The translations under genes and the position numbers were made by a program. Below are positions 22,427 through 34,074 of a stretch of 64,000 nucleotides of DNA, one piece after another. Positions within the stretch are counted from its first letter, which is position 1. Every line of letters begins with the position of its first letter. The notes under the pieces are model-generated. The model saw only the letters and a program-made list of their open reading frames with translations, was not told the origin of the DNA and searched no databases. The DNA lies in the NCBI GenBank assembly GCA_003971905.1, contig RSEE01000059.1, positions 124,001 to 188,000 of the forward strand, given 5' to 3'. This stretch comes from Moniliella sp. 'wahieum' (Eukaryota > Basidiomycota > Moniliellomycetes > Moniliellales > Moniliellaceae).

Positions 22427-24930
22427 ATGCCGCCCGATGAGCACGAGCTGCATACGAGCGGCGCCTACACCGACGGCATGCGCGTCGTGCCCCCCCTCGG
22501 TGCTGGTCACCGTCCTGCGCCCTTGCCGGCGTTCCGGACGACCTGCAGTCGGCCAGTGCGAGCAACACTCGCCAGCCCAGCCTGCTCTCCCGCTCCATGG
22601 CCTCGCTCCGGCGCCGAGTGACGCCTACGCGACCCATGGGTGCCGGTCATGATGCACAGCCGTCGCAGCCGGACACGCGCCCGCTGCTGAGCGCGGCGGA
22701 TGCGTACCTGTCCTTACCCGACCAGCCCCAATACCACCAGCAGGACCGCGGCGCCGGCTGCTCGCCCGACATGGCCGAACTTGCGCCACCCGCCGACACA
22801 AGGGCACAATCCACTGTCACCTCCACCGACACCTACCCAATCCTCAGGCCCAGTTGGGATTACGTCAATGTCACCGAGCCCTCGCTCTTCATCCGGCCAC
22901 TCGTCCTCCGCTCCACTCGCCGACACCCTCGGTCGCGGTCTTGACCCCGCCCCCTTCTCCGGTTCCGGCCCCGACGCCCAGCTGCACCCCCACCCATACT
23001 CATCAGGGCCAGGTGCCACTTCTCCATGGCCCATGGCTAGTACGCCCTCGGGCTGCTCGACGAGCCCGAGCCTCCGACCCACGACGAATCCCGAAACCAG
23101 CTTCTCCCGTCGACCCTTAGTCCCAGTGCCCCTCCGTCATGGACTGCGTTGGGCCTCGGTCGCCGCCGGCGAAGCAAACGCCAACGTGTCCCCACCGACG
23201 GCCCCCCGCCAAAGGCCGGGCGTTGTGCATCATCCTTACCCTTTTGCCTTGTTCGTCTGTCTCGGCGTGGGGTTGGGTGTCGGTCTGGGGCTGGGTCTTC
23301 CGAAACGATCCTCACACCTGGCCGCCAGCGGCCATATTAAGCTCCCCACTCCCCCCACAAATGCTGTCTTTCTTCGCTGGGCCCCTTGTCCGGGCCAAAC
23401 GGAGGCAACAGTACCGTTGATGCACTCCAGCCGCTGGGCTGACCCGGCGGGAGAGGCAGTCAGTAATGCCACTCTCGGCGTGGTGGTCCAGCATGGCATT
23501 GATCGCGACTTTCAAGTGGCTTTTTCCGACCTCGCACCGCTGTTGGACCTGAGCTCGGCAGTGCTTATCGCCCCCAACTTTTACTTGCCTAGCGACTCAC
23601 CTACCCTCAACCACACAAGCAACACCTACTCCAACTGGTACAATGCCTCTGAGACAATGGCATGGAACAACTTCACTGATTGGGTGGGCGGGGCCGACCC
23701 TGTTGCGCCCAACTCCTCTCTTGTCTCTTCAAACCAAATGGTCGGGAAAGCAAGCAATGCAGCACTTACGACGTCTACGACGGTCTGGTTGCTCTCTTGG
23801 CCAATACTACACTCTATCCTAATCTGCGACACATCATCATTGCTGGCCATTCGGGGGGGGGCGCGTTCGTGGCTCGCTATGCGCTCATGGCCGCCAATCC
23901 GCCCGTCGCGCCCCCAGGGCATACCAATGTGACGGTCCGATATGTTCACGCCAACAGTCCCAGTTTCCCTTACTTTAATACCATCCGACCCACCGCCACA
24001 AGTGATCTGGACTGCCCCGGCCAGAACAAGTGGATGTACGGGTTGAATATGCCAAACCGGTATGCCGCCAAGCGGCTCGCCAAACCCGTTCGAGCACTGT
24101 TTCGGTGCGTATCCCCCCCATCCCCATCCCTGCCCAGTTGTGAGCCTGGTGGCACTACTAACCCCAACTATCACCCGATCAGACGGTACATCGAGCGAGA
24201 CGTGGTCCAGTTGCAAGGAAACCTGGATACCCGGGCTCAATTCCCCAATGACGACTACACATGCGAGGTGGAGGCGCAAGGCGGCGACGACACCAGAGAT
24301 CGCAATTATGCCTGGTGGATCTACAAGAACCTCATGGCCGGCTCACCAACCAACGTGACAGCGCTGCCTTTCTATACCAACCTAAGTGCCCTCATCGCTC
24401 CTAGCACAGCATTCGAGGTCACCACGCTCCCCTCGACCACCCCCTCAAATCCGGGATCGGGGTCGGGGTCAGGATCGGGGTTGGGATCAGGGTCCAGGCC
24501 GTCCTCCATCGATTCGTCCAACGGATACCTTGTTTCCGCTGCGACACGGCCGCAGGACCATCTCCTGGGCATCCGCCCTTTCCGTCATCGCTTTTGCCTC
24601 GTGGATAACGTGGGCCATGTGGAACAGCTGATGTGGAACTCGAGCTGTGGCAAGGCCGCGTTCGACCCTTTACAAGGCACCCCAACCACTCTTAATGTCA
24701 CATCCACCACCGGTTGGCCTGCTTTCCAGCCTCCGCTGTCGTCATCTTCTTCCCTTCAATCGCTGCATCCCGCAGGGCCGAATAATCCCTTTCCGAACCT
24801 TTCCGAACTGCTTTTTTTTCATTCGGCCCTCATCACCATTGTATGCATCTCACTTTCCTCGTTGCGCCCAACTGGCTCCATCCCCTCTTCTTGCCCTTGC
24901 ATTTCTTTCTCTCGGCTGGGCCGGTCCTGA
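22427..24930 (+). CDS. Type II membrane-anchored alpha/beta hydrolase
   Basis: A Ser/Pro-rich cytosolic N terminus (start ATG at 22427) leads to one Gly/Leu/Val-rich transmembrane segment encoded near 23230-23300 (FALFVCLGVGLGVGLGLGL). The outer domain has an alpha/beta-hydrolase fold: a VVQHGIDRDF strand-turn, the nucleophile elbow HIIIAGHSGGGAFVARYA and a late DNVGHVEQLMW that could supply Asp/His. It is rich in N-glycosylation sequons (NHTS, NASE, NNFT, NTTL), as expected for a lumenal or secreted domain. A Gly/Ser repeat (24458-24500) interrupts the C-terminal part. Frame changes near 22500 and 23720 and an intron near 24105-24180 make the exon structure approximate; the true stop may lie before 24930. 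Substrate unknown. Confidence 0.7.
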
Positions 24931-25408
24931 CGACGACCAGTCCGCCAGAGCCGCACCTTTTCCTCGTTCTGTCTCTGCTTATGTTACTCTGCTTTGTTGA
25001 TCACCTCCAGCACCCGTCTTCATCGAGGTCCTCCTGGACACTCCACCCCTGGTCCTCTCCTTTTTTTGCGCCTTCGCCATCCCTTCCCTCTCTACCTGCT
25101 GCCATGTCGATTCTTGCATCACAATCTCCCCACAAGTGCCCCTCCCCGACAATAAAAAAGGAGCGCCACCTTGAACAACGTGAGTTGCCTAGCCGTACTT
25201 TCTGTCCACGGTCTACGATCCTATTCGATGTTTGCGCCTTTTGTATTACCGAAAAAAATGGTGTTACATTATGGACATTGCAGCGTACAAACAACTCAGC
25301 CAAGGCGAGCTGGATATTGAATCCCGCCCCGAAGGATAGAAGCGTTTCTGGCCCAAGAGGGAAATGGGCGGGCAAGCGGGAAAGGAGAGAGAAAGGCAGG
25401 AATGAAAG
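24931..25408. other. Short gap between converging genes
   Basis: The hydrolase (+) and the transporter (-) end towards each other here. I see only 3' UTR-like sequence. Confidence 0.5.
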
Positions 25409-27360
25409 TCACACCTCGGCCCGTTCGCGGACCAAGCGCAAGTACGCACTTTTCGTTAGTCGTCGGAAGGTCTTGCCCCAGATCATCATGGGGATACAGA
25501 GCAAAATAAAGAAGAGGTCCAACACGGCACATGCAATCATCGTGTTCTCAATCCCGCTTGCATCGATCCAGGGCTCTGTGCATACAGTTCGTCAGTCGTC
25601 CGGGCATGGCTCTGTGAGGAAGGGAGCTGGAGCTGGAGTAAGGAGGCGGCGGAAACGTACCAACAGCAAACGTGAATCCACATGCCATGCCGTTGTTGAT
25701 CAAAGCAATGCATGCCATGCCTATACATCAAATGTGATCCACAGGGGTCAGAATCATTCCACCACTTTCATAGTTGGGGAGGGAGAAAGAGAGGGGCAGG
25801 AGTAAAAGACGTACCTTCCATCACACAGTCCGGGTAAGCTTCTGCCACATAGTCATGGACAAGTCCCACAGCAGCCAAAGCCAAAGCCAATGAAGCCGAG
25901 CGCCACATACGGCGCACCCCAGGACCAGCCCCGGGCAGTTCCGATCCCAAACACGAGCATGCCAATAAAGCTAATGAAGGCGGCCGGAATCATAAACCAC
26001 AAGCGATCCTCCGCTTCACGACGGCCCTGGCGGCGGGACGCGAGCCAAATGACAAACTTGTCGTTGAGCCAGCCGCCACAAACAGCCGATCACCGAACCG
26101 ATCAAGCAAGGCACGTTCATGATCCCGTCGGCAGCATCGCCATAGTTCCAAGGTGCCTCTGTCCAGTTGTCCTCCTCCAGGGTGAGGTAGAAGGAGAGCC
26201 AGGCGTCTTGGGCACCCCATTGCAACCACATGTAGAGGATGGCAGGGAAGAAGAGCAGACAGGTCAAGCCGAGGCGTTTCCAGTACTGCACAAAGCCCGT
26301 GCCCTTTAGGTTGTGGGCGAACGTAATGGGCTGGATGCTTTCCCAGTAAGTTTTTTCCGCTCATGCGCCCGGGAGCCCGATCCGGGGGCCAAGGCACCCG
26401 ACTCGAGCAGCGTAGGGCGCAATCCCATCCCCCTTGAGATTCTTCTCCTTTTCCAAGCTGGTGTTGGATCCAATCTCATGGTCTGGCGTGGGCATGACCA
26501 CCGTCTCGGCCACCAATGGCTCCCGGTTAAACATGGTCTCCTCCATCCCAAATAGCAGGACCACGATCGTGCCCGCCGAGATGATGACGGCCCACCATCC
26601 AATCCAGCGCCAGCCAAACGTTTCACTGTCTGCAATAAAGCCAGCGATCAGAGGGCCAATGTACGTGCCGATGGAGGTCGCCATCACGTACAAGCCCAAC
26701 GCCGCACCACGCTGGTGGTCAAACGACACGTCGGTCAGTGAAAGTTGCACGTTGGCCTCGGCGCACGACTCGCTTGCGCCGACAAACAGTTGGTTCCAGA
26801 TCGAATCACTGGGCGTCTGGATCTTGGCAAACCAGATCGCCCCGGCCAACCCGACAGCATCGACAGCATGTACACACACTTGCGCCCGTACAGCCACGGC
26901 AAGGGCGCGGTAAAAAAGGTGACAAGACCAATAGCGGCAAACAAGACGCCTTTTGGTAGTTTAATAAGAGGAAAAAGAGGCAAACAGGTCAGCCGACATA
27001 CATCGGGATTCGACCAGAATACGTACCAGCGCCGGTGTTGGCGTACGAATAAGAGATGCCCAGTTGGCTCTCCATGCCGCCCTGGCCTGAGCCGGCGTCA
27101 TGGATGTGGCGGCGGTGAGGCCGACGAGGTAGCAGCACAGCAGGCCGTTCCAAAAGCGACGGCTCCAGTGCCAAGTGAGCGGGTCGTTGGGGGAGTCGGT
27201 TGGGATGGGAAGGAGGATGATCTCGTTGTGATCGAGCAGCTCCCACGAACCGGGAAGCTCCTCCGGTGGGACAAGGCCATGGGAGCGACAGAGAGAGGGG
27301 AGGGGGCGAGGCGGGGTATACACGGCTAGGGAGGCGCCCAGTGGGTGTTCCGTCTTGCAA
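25409..27360 (-). CDS. MFS drug:H+ antiporter-type transporter
   Basis: This is a plasma-membrane transporter of the major facilitator superfamily, in the fungal group whose N terminus reads W-E-L-L-D-H-N-E-I-I-L followed by a PNDPLTW motif. Both are present (SWELLDHNEIILLP and PTDSPNDPLTW). Membrane segments follow in pieces: FWNGLLCCYLVGLTAATS, then the central GAALGLYVMATSIGTYIGPL and GWRWIGWWAVIISAGTIVVL, a charged central loop, and finally WIDASGIENTMIACAVLDLF with FFILLCIPMMIWGKTF before the stop at 25409-25411. The members with this ending often transport drugs, siderophores or small amines; I cannot specify a substrate. At least four introns and some frame slips are needed. The initiator lies just upstream of 27323, with no unambiguous ATG. 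Confidence 0.85.
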
Positions 27361-28188
27361 GGGAGGGGAGAAGCAAGATGCGTTTACTTGAACGGAAGTC
27401 AATACTCGGTATGGCTGCCCCTTCTATACTTGCCCTGGTTCCCCTGTGGCGGCCAGGCGGGTGCGTCAATCGGGATACACTCTCTTGCTACGGGCACCAC
27501 CACCCGCGCGAGTCAGGGAATATACACTGGCGTGTGCTTGAGATGTGATTTCGGGGACCGGCGCTTCGCTGCCCCTGGTGGCTACGCTGGGGCACTGGCG
27601 CCCTGCGGCGTAGCCCAACACGGCCCCGGCACAGCGGCCGATGCCTGAGGCCGGAGGGACAGATAAGGCTCAAGAGTCGATTCACCCATCGACATCACTG
27701 GTCACGTGTCTTAGATGTCTGATATCAGCACGCGAGCGCAGGCGCACCGCCAACACCGCCTCTGCCGCTCTCGGATGGGCCACTGCCTCGCACGCTCGCG
27801 CCCTCCGGGTGCTCAGCGTGCTTAGCGATCGCAACGCCTCCCGGCAGTTCGGCCAGCGCAGCCCAGAGCACCCAGCGCTCGGCGCTCGCAGCGCCAGCAC
27901 TGGCACCGGCACCTGGCTCTGCTATTGCCTGTCCCTCAAGTCCGTGTCTTGGGATATCGATGATTAATTGAGTTTCGCTTTCGCTCTCCTCCCATCTACA
28001 TCTCGTTGTCGGTGGTTTAGTTCGGAGTTCGGGAGGAGCTTGGCGCCAGACTGACATGCCCCGAACAACGATATCCCTCCCCCTTCCCCCCCGCCGCAGA
28101 GCAAAACACAGAGAGATACTGTGCAGATGAGCTCTCGGTGGACACCATCGCCTACAAACGCAACCACCCACAAGTTATGCATTAGACC

Positions 28189-28243
28189 CCTCAGGCCTCA
28201 GGGACTAGTGACTAGTGACTAGTGACTAGTGACTACTGACTGG
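28189..28243. repeat. Composite heptamer array (CCTCAGG)2(GACTAGT)4
   Basis: Two copies of CCTCAGG (28189-28202) are followed with no spacer by four exact copies of GACTAGT (28203-28230) and then decaying copies to about 28243. Both units are 7 bases and contain a self-complementary core (GGCC across the junction of CCTCAGG copies, CTAG inside GACTAGT). Confidence 0.95.
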
Positions 28244-29097
28244 TACCATTACCGCAACCCCTCTTAGATCTCACATCTCACAGGCATCATGCATCACAAA
28301 GGATACGTCTCTCGCATTGGCGCCACAGACCTGTAAATGACTCCTGCTGACCGAGAGATCTCCACAATCTAAGATCGAATATCTAATCTTTATGTCGTTT
28401 TGTTCCTGTTCCTGATGCAGCACATGTGTATCATGCTCCTCGAAGCAAATGCCGCTCTCTACGACTAAGTTTAGCTCCGCGAGCGATCGGAGCATGGCTT
28501 AGAACCACTCTGCAGCAGAAAACCTGAGATCCGAGATGCGACGTATGACAGAGATCTCTCCCCTTCTTGCCCCCACATTCGATCCGCGCTAGGCGCGCTC
28601 GCTTTCAAATTTCACTCCTATAACCGCTGTAACTTCTACTTATACATAGAAAAGCTGTCCCTGTGTTGCCACAATATATCCAACGTCTCTTCCTCTGTTT
28701 GATACACTGGCAGCCGGCGAACCTCATCGGCCTCTACGGACATCAGTGTCTTCAATCACGTCTCCGGCCTGATGGCAAGCAGCACAACTGTGCCGGATAG
28801 GAAACAAACGGGCGCCTTTTTTCACAGACAAGGCGGGGCGGCAAAGTGGGAGCCACAAGTCCTCAAAAGCGCGTTTTACTGACGGCATCTAACAGAAGAA
28901 AAGAGACAGGAGACAGCAACGAAAGGGGAAGACGGAGAATGATTAATGAACAGAGACAGTGCCCCCACGGCGTATACCCTTAGAGAAGCATGTGCGGCAG
29001 AGTCTGACAGCACCCCCCTAACGTCTTGCTCTTTCTCCGCTCGCTCCACGATGGTGTACCAACTTTGGCTGTATCCGAGTTGGAGACCCGATGGCTT

Positions 29098-29116
29098 GTG
29101 ACATGTGACATGTGAG
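29098..29116. repeat. (GTGACAT)2 heptamer array
   Basis: Two exact GTGACAT units followed by a partial third. The core formed across units is CATG, flanked by TGA. A GAGGCCTGAG word follows directly (29118-29130). Confidence 0.9.
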
Positions 29117-29489
29117 GGAGGCCTGAGGTCAAGCGCGGTTAGTGGTTAGCGCTTGTGAGCCAGGCCACGCCCACGCCACGCCACATCACGTGACGCAAGT
29201 TTGAAGCTGTACTATTTCATTTCAAAACCAGGCCGATCCGAAAAAATACGCCGCTGCTGCGGCCAACAAAGGCGCAGCGCAAGTCATGGCCGATGAAACG
29301 GGGTACACTGGCCTCGCACCTGGAGGAATAACCCTACAATTGCAGCCGCCGCCTTCATCTTCCGCTTGCGGGCTGTGGCCATGTTCTGTTTCCTCTCACC
29401 ACTTCTCGCGCGCCTGAGAGTCTCTTTGAGCTAAGGTCCTTTGGACGGATTATCAGCACGCACCCCCCTATTACTTCCTTTCGATCACC

Positions 29490-29942
29490 ATGAAGCACGT
29501 CGCCGCTTACCTTCTGCTCGTCTCGGGTGGCAACACCGCGCCTCGGCTAAGGACGTTACCCAGCTCCTTGCCACCGTTGGCATTGAGCCCGACACGGAGC
29601 GCTTGGACAAGGTTGTCGCCGAGCTGTCTGGCAAGGACGTTTCCGAGGTGCGTAGTGTCTCTCTTTTTTTGGCCGTGCCAGTCCCAGTCCCAAGCATTTG
29701 TTTTGGGACTCACGGATGAACTTGCCCCTTTGCCGGATGCAACCCGCTAACCTTGGATATCCTCAGCTGATCGCCGCTGGTGCGGAGAAGCTCGCGTCTG
29801 TTCCTGCTGGTGGCGCTGTCGCTGCCGCTGCCCCCGCTGCCGGTGGCGCTGCTGGCGGCGACGCGCCCGCTGCCGAGGAGAAGAAGGAGGAAAGGAAGAG
29901 GAGGAGTCGGACGACGACATGGGCTTTGGTCTGTTTGACTAA
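29490..29942 (+). CDS. RPP2: 60S acidic ribosomal protein P2
   Basis: P2 forms the flexible stalk of the large ribosomal subunit together with P1 and P0 and recruits translation factors. The start MKHVAAYLLL is diagnostic. The helical domain follows (SAKDVTQLLATVGIEPD, then LDKVVAELSGKDVSE), then an intron (29648-29766), then LIAAGAEKLASVPAGG, an Ala/Gly-rich hinge and the acidic tail ending in SDDDMGFGLFD, the universal P-protein C terminus. Two single-base losses are apparent, one near 29547 after GGNTAP and one in the GAGGAA-rich stretch near 29893; the conserved tail is readable only in the shifted frame. About 110 residues are expected. Confidence 0.95.
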
Positions 29943-30547
29943 GCGCCTGGATTCTCTCTCTTGCTTCCTTGGCATGAAGATGGACGGGTGGCATTTCAAT
30001 GGCCGACTGGTCTAAGTTTGTCGCTGCCGCTTGTGGCCGTTTCTTTCCACGTAAGCTTCCTGCTCGGCTTGGCCTTGTAGGGGCTAGCAAAATGCCTGGT
30101 CGATATTGAATGGGATTCTGTTCAACGGTCATCCGATTGTCGTAGCACGTGTTATGCTTACCCATGTAGTTCTCTGTAGTTGAACTCAGGGCAAGTGGAT
30201 AAAAGAGAAAACATCGGAGCTCTAAGGCCTGTTGATCGATGATGAACCGGACCTTGGCCAACCCCACGTCGAGCCATGGCGACGACAGGATGTACATGTG
30301 AGGCGGGAGAAGCAATCTAGTACAGAAGGAGAGGCAGCACGCTAATTTCGAAGGGGAGAAGATCTAGAAGATGTGTAGGGTGCAATAGGTATCAATACAG
30401 TACAGACCACAAAAGGCGCGGGCGGCCTGAGGCATGACGAAAAGACTATTGGGAGAAAGTAGGGGAAAAAAGTCCGAGTACACCATGTGGGTGATGGGAT
30501 AAGAGGGGCAGGGGCAAAAGCGGTACGGCAGAAAGGAGAAGGTGAGA
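29943..30547. other. Intergenic between RPP2 and LEA2-like gene
   Basis: Converging 3' ends. No gene is seen. Confidence 0.5.
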
Positions 30548-31738
30548 TTACCACACAGGTGTGGCCATGGGTTGCCGGGCCTCTGGGCTAGGTGGGATAG
30601 CAGTAGGGTAGGCACGGCGAATGGGGAGGCCACCGGCTGTAATCATGCTAGCAATCCCGCCCGCTGCAGTGTTTGCGCCTTCCAACCCGCTCACAATCGA
30701 GCTGAGCGCGCCTACGTTGCCCGCCGCAGCAGCCGAAGAAGCGAGTGGGTTGTTGGCAATGATGGAGCTGGCCACTGCAGCAGCGCCCGAACCCGTACCC
30801 GTACCCGTTGATCCGGATAGAAGAGATCCCAGGCTAGGGCAGTCGACATTCACCTTCACGTTGTTGACAGGGATGCTGAATTGGACGGAAAGGACGGATA
30901 CTTTGATTTTGAGATTGACATCCAGCGGGATGGTCCCGTCTCGCTTGGCCAGGATGTGGGAATCCGGTCCACGCCGGCGCAAATTGTTTGTCAAGCTCGA
31001 CAAGTTGGTCAGACCCGAGACATCCCATCCACACCCACTGGCCACATCTTGGAAAATGGCAGCGTTGTTCAAGATCTCATTGGCTTGAACCAGGGCTAGT
31101 TGGACTGGCAGTGCAACTGTCGTGTTAGCGTTGCTGGCGATCTTGATGTTGGTTTGTTTGGCTGTACCAATTGGATGGTCCCGAACGTTGGCCTCGTAGA
31201 TGGTGGCATTGATTGTCTTGACCGTTGCGCTGATCGAGTTGGGGTTGGAAACGCCTGCGTAGACAGTGGTGTTCAAGTAGAGCGCTTCATTCGCCAGTCC
31301 CAGCTGGGGATCTGAATAACCCGACACGCCCACATTAGGCGGGCGGGCATACTGCCATAACGGAGACGTCAGAGGCATGAAGGGTTATAGAGGCGGAGAA
31401 CGTACCATCACAGCGAGAAGAATGCCCGACGCAACACCAATGACGGCCAGAAAAACAAAACAAAAGATGGACCCAAAGAGCTTGGCACAGCCATTGCGTT
31501 CCGCCAAGCGAGACTTGTCCTCGGCGGTCCAGATCGAGTCGCCGCGGTAGGCACGCCCGGTGATCATGCCGTATGTGCTTGGGTGGGCGGAATGGGAGCC
31601 GCGGGGCAGACTATCTTCCTTGTCGCCGGGAGTGTCGGTGTAGGAGGCGTAACCACCAGGCTCGTCGTAGCGGCCCTGGGCGTAGTCGTTGGTGGGGTAC
31701 TGCCCATACACATGTTCGTACGCTCCGTTGGTGGCCAT
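30548..31738 (-). CDS. Single-pass membrane protein with LEA2-like domain
   Basis: Two exons (31406-31738 and 30548-31351) with a 54-bp phase-0 intron encode about 378 residues in an uninterrupted frame. The N-terminal 90 residues are cytosolic and Tyr/Gly-rich (MATNGAYEHVYGQYPTNDY). One transmembrane helix follows (FGSIFCFVFLAVIGVASGIL). The outer part contains YAGVSNPNSISATVKTINAT and VALPVQLALVQANEIL, the beta-sandwich pattern of LEA2/WHy domains seen in vacuolar and plasma-membrane fungal proteins of the Tag1/TMEM106 type. It ends in an Ala/Ser/Gly-rich low-complexity tail. The role is not known; membrane-contact or lipid-related functions have been proposed for relatives. Confidence 0.8.
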
Positions 31739-34074
31739 GGTGGGCGGGGGTGGTGGGGCTGCGGCCTAGGGGCTGAAGACGGAAGCTTGAAGGGAGGGCG
31801 GTGGCGTGTCTTGGCAGTCGCCAATTGCTAGGGGCAAGTCGCTTGTTTCTAGTCAGTCACTGGTGGCGGCTGCACGCCCCGGTGGCTCTCCGAGGCTCTC
31901 CGCCGCTCTCCGCGCTCTCCCTCTCTCGCGGAGCATCGGGATCCCGATGTATGGGCAACAGTGTGGCAGTGTGGCAGTGTGTGGCCCCGCTGCGCAGCAG
32001 CGGCGCAGTGTCAAGTGCGCCCCCATGCCCCTCGTCGGGTTCTGGCATCATCGATCATGTCCATTAATATATCACGCCTCGGGGATCGATCTGAGATGAG
32101 AGGGTGAGCCTCCTCCTGTCTGTTGCCATTTTCTCCTGGGCGGCTTGATCGCATTGGCATCCTCCAGCGTGACCAGTGACCGTCATTAGTGCGGTGCGTG
32201 AGGACATGTGACAGCAATCCATCTATGTTTGTCGTTCGCACTTGAAGGCTTCTTGGGACAACGGCATTGCGCTTCGCTCGGCCGGCTCTTGATGAGACCT
32301 GGAGTCTGGATGATTATCGAGGGTGATGCATTCGCACTGGTAGTGGCGGTCTAAACCAACCAGCAACGCCTTACCGATGAACTTTATCATCAGCAGCGAG
32401 TCGCCACCAGGGGCTAAGCTGTGCGGAACAAGGAAAACAGGAGAGAGAAAACAACGGAACTCCTACTGGCCTGAGGAGGAACGGAAAGGACGTTGGCCAA
32501 AGCCACAGCCCACCCGGTATATATTAGCTCGATAGCCCTTGTGCTCCTATAAATATGAGGTGACCGTGTCTCCGGTTGTCAAGCCCTCCAAACGTTCTAC
32601 TCGTTTTTACACGAGAGTGCGTTGTTGAGCCTTCTACCTTTTCCTGCTTGCCTTTCCTTGTGTCATCGGGACCACCGGCTAGCGGGGTTGCGGACTAGCA
32701 GTTTGTGTTGAGGCGGCCGATTCCCGCGGTGAGACGATGGAGGGGATTAGAGCGTAAATGTTGAACGTTTTGATGGCATATCACGAGCTCAACGGCATCC
32801 GTTGCTTGTCACACGTCACCGTTGCCCCACCTTTTGGCTTCCATTTCCCCCTGACTCCTACCCGGATTCGTGCAATCTCGACTCCTAACCTAACTCGTTT
32901 CATCCCTCTCTTCCCCACGTCTTGATTCCTGGTGCTTCTCTCGACCATAGACGGTAGTTTGTCGCCAGCCTGACTGCCTCCCGGCTATTGCAACACTTGC
33001 GCCCACTACCAGGCTGAGAGACCGATGAAATGATGATGATGCATCCTTGAGCTGATGCTGCCTGATGTACCTGATGGAGATCTCATCTCCAGTGCTGCCA
33101 TACTACTAGAATCAGTGAATAAGGCCTAATGACCCTCGAGGGGGATGCAATCGCATTAGTAGTAGTATAATGGTGGTGGTGAGAGCGGCATTCAAGCTTC
33201 AAGCCCGCCAAAGATACGTACAGGGACAGTCAATGCATTAGTTCCACCTGGCCTGGCCGCGGAACAAGGAAAAACAGAAGTGGCTAAACAAGCTCATAGG
33301 CCTGTGAAGCGGGACTGTTGAAGAGACGGACCTTTTAGCCGCAATCACACAGGAGCAATGCAACTCCGTGAGATGTATCAGCATCAGCATAATTAATGCC
33401 ACACACACCTCCTCACACGAACCCAACGTCGCTCTCGCGTTTATGGCTGCCGAAATACCGTCTCGGCATTCCAATACTCATCGAGCATCGGGGGCATTAT
33501 GGGCGTAGGTAGAGTAGTAGCAGACGCATTAAAAACGTAAGAGAGGAGGCGATGAGGGGATGGCTGTGTATGGCAGCCTCCACTCAACCACGTTGAAGGT
33601 CCACACACGACCAGTCCTCCTGAGGGGCCTGTGGCCCGATGGTGTCATGGCAACATGAAGACGGCGAATTTGATGAAAGACGACGATGAAGACATACACA
33701 ATCAAGGCAAAATGGGAGAGCACCGTGAAACGGAAGGCACGGTGAACACACGTACGAGATCTGGGCGCACACAAAAACAGCATACAGTCTGTCCATGGTA
33801 CAATTAGAATACGAGTAGGATATACGTAGATGCATTCCACGCGAGATGTGCTACTACTCTATTAGTATAGTATACTCAGTACGGCACTTCTCTGTATACC
33901 ACTATACAACCTCAGCATATAACGTTTGTCCGATTGCGAATCGCTGTAATATAGGGCCTCACCGGAGTCAGTAATGTTCATTGGTTTTGAGCCATATATA
34001 TAGAGCCCTTTATTCTTGAGCTAAACAATGCCTTATCCGAAGGAACGAGATCAGGTTTCCAGTTTTTCTTCTCC
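31739..34074. other. Gene-poor 2.3-kb interval
   Basis: No gene can be supported. A (GGCAGTGT)-type tandem sits near 31965-31985. A strong TATAAATA at about 32550 followed by a pyrimidine-rich stretch looks like a promoter or LTR start, but no open frame follows. The words at 32415-32435 and 33254-33275 resemble each other (GCGGAACAAGGAAAA) and may be pieces of one repeat. Confidence 0.5.

Larger units (their letters stand above)
27361..29489. other. Intergenic upstream of RPP2, repeat-rich
   Basis: No gene is supported over these 2.1 kb. Frames near 27640-28180 are Ala/Arg/Ser-biased with no conserved motif. The stretch holds the best palindromic heptamer array of the window (28189-28243) and a second one (29098-29116). 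The last 200 bases should contain the promoter of the ribosomal protein gene. Confidence 0.55.

Noticed and set aside
31965-31985. CRISPR-like short tandem (GGCAGTGT units)
   Set aside because: Direct tandem without spacers; fungal genome; it is a microsatellite.
32540-32720. Solo LTR
   Set aside because: TATAAATA and a pyrimidine-rich tract resemble an LTR, but no terminal TG/CA pair or target duplication could be defined.
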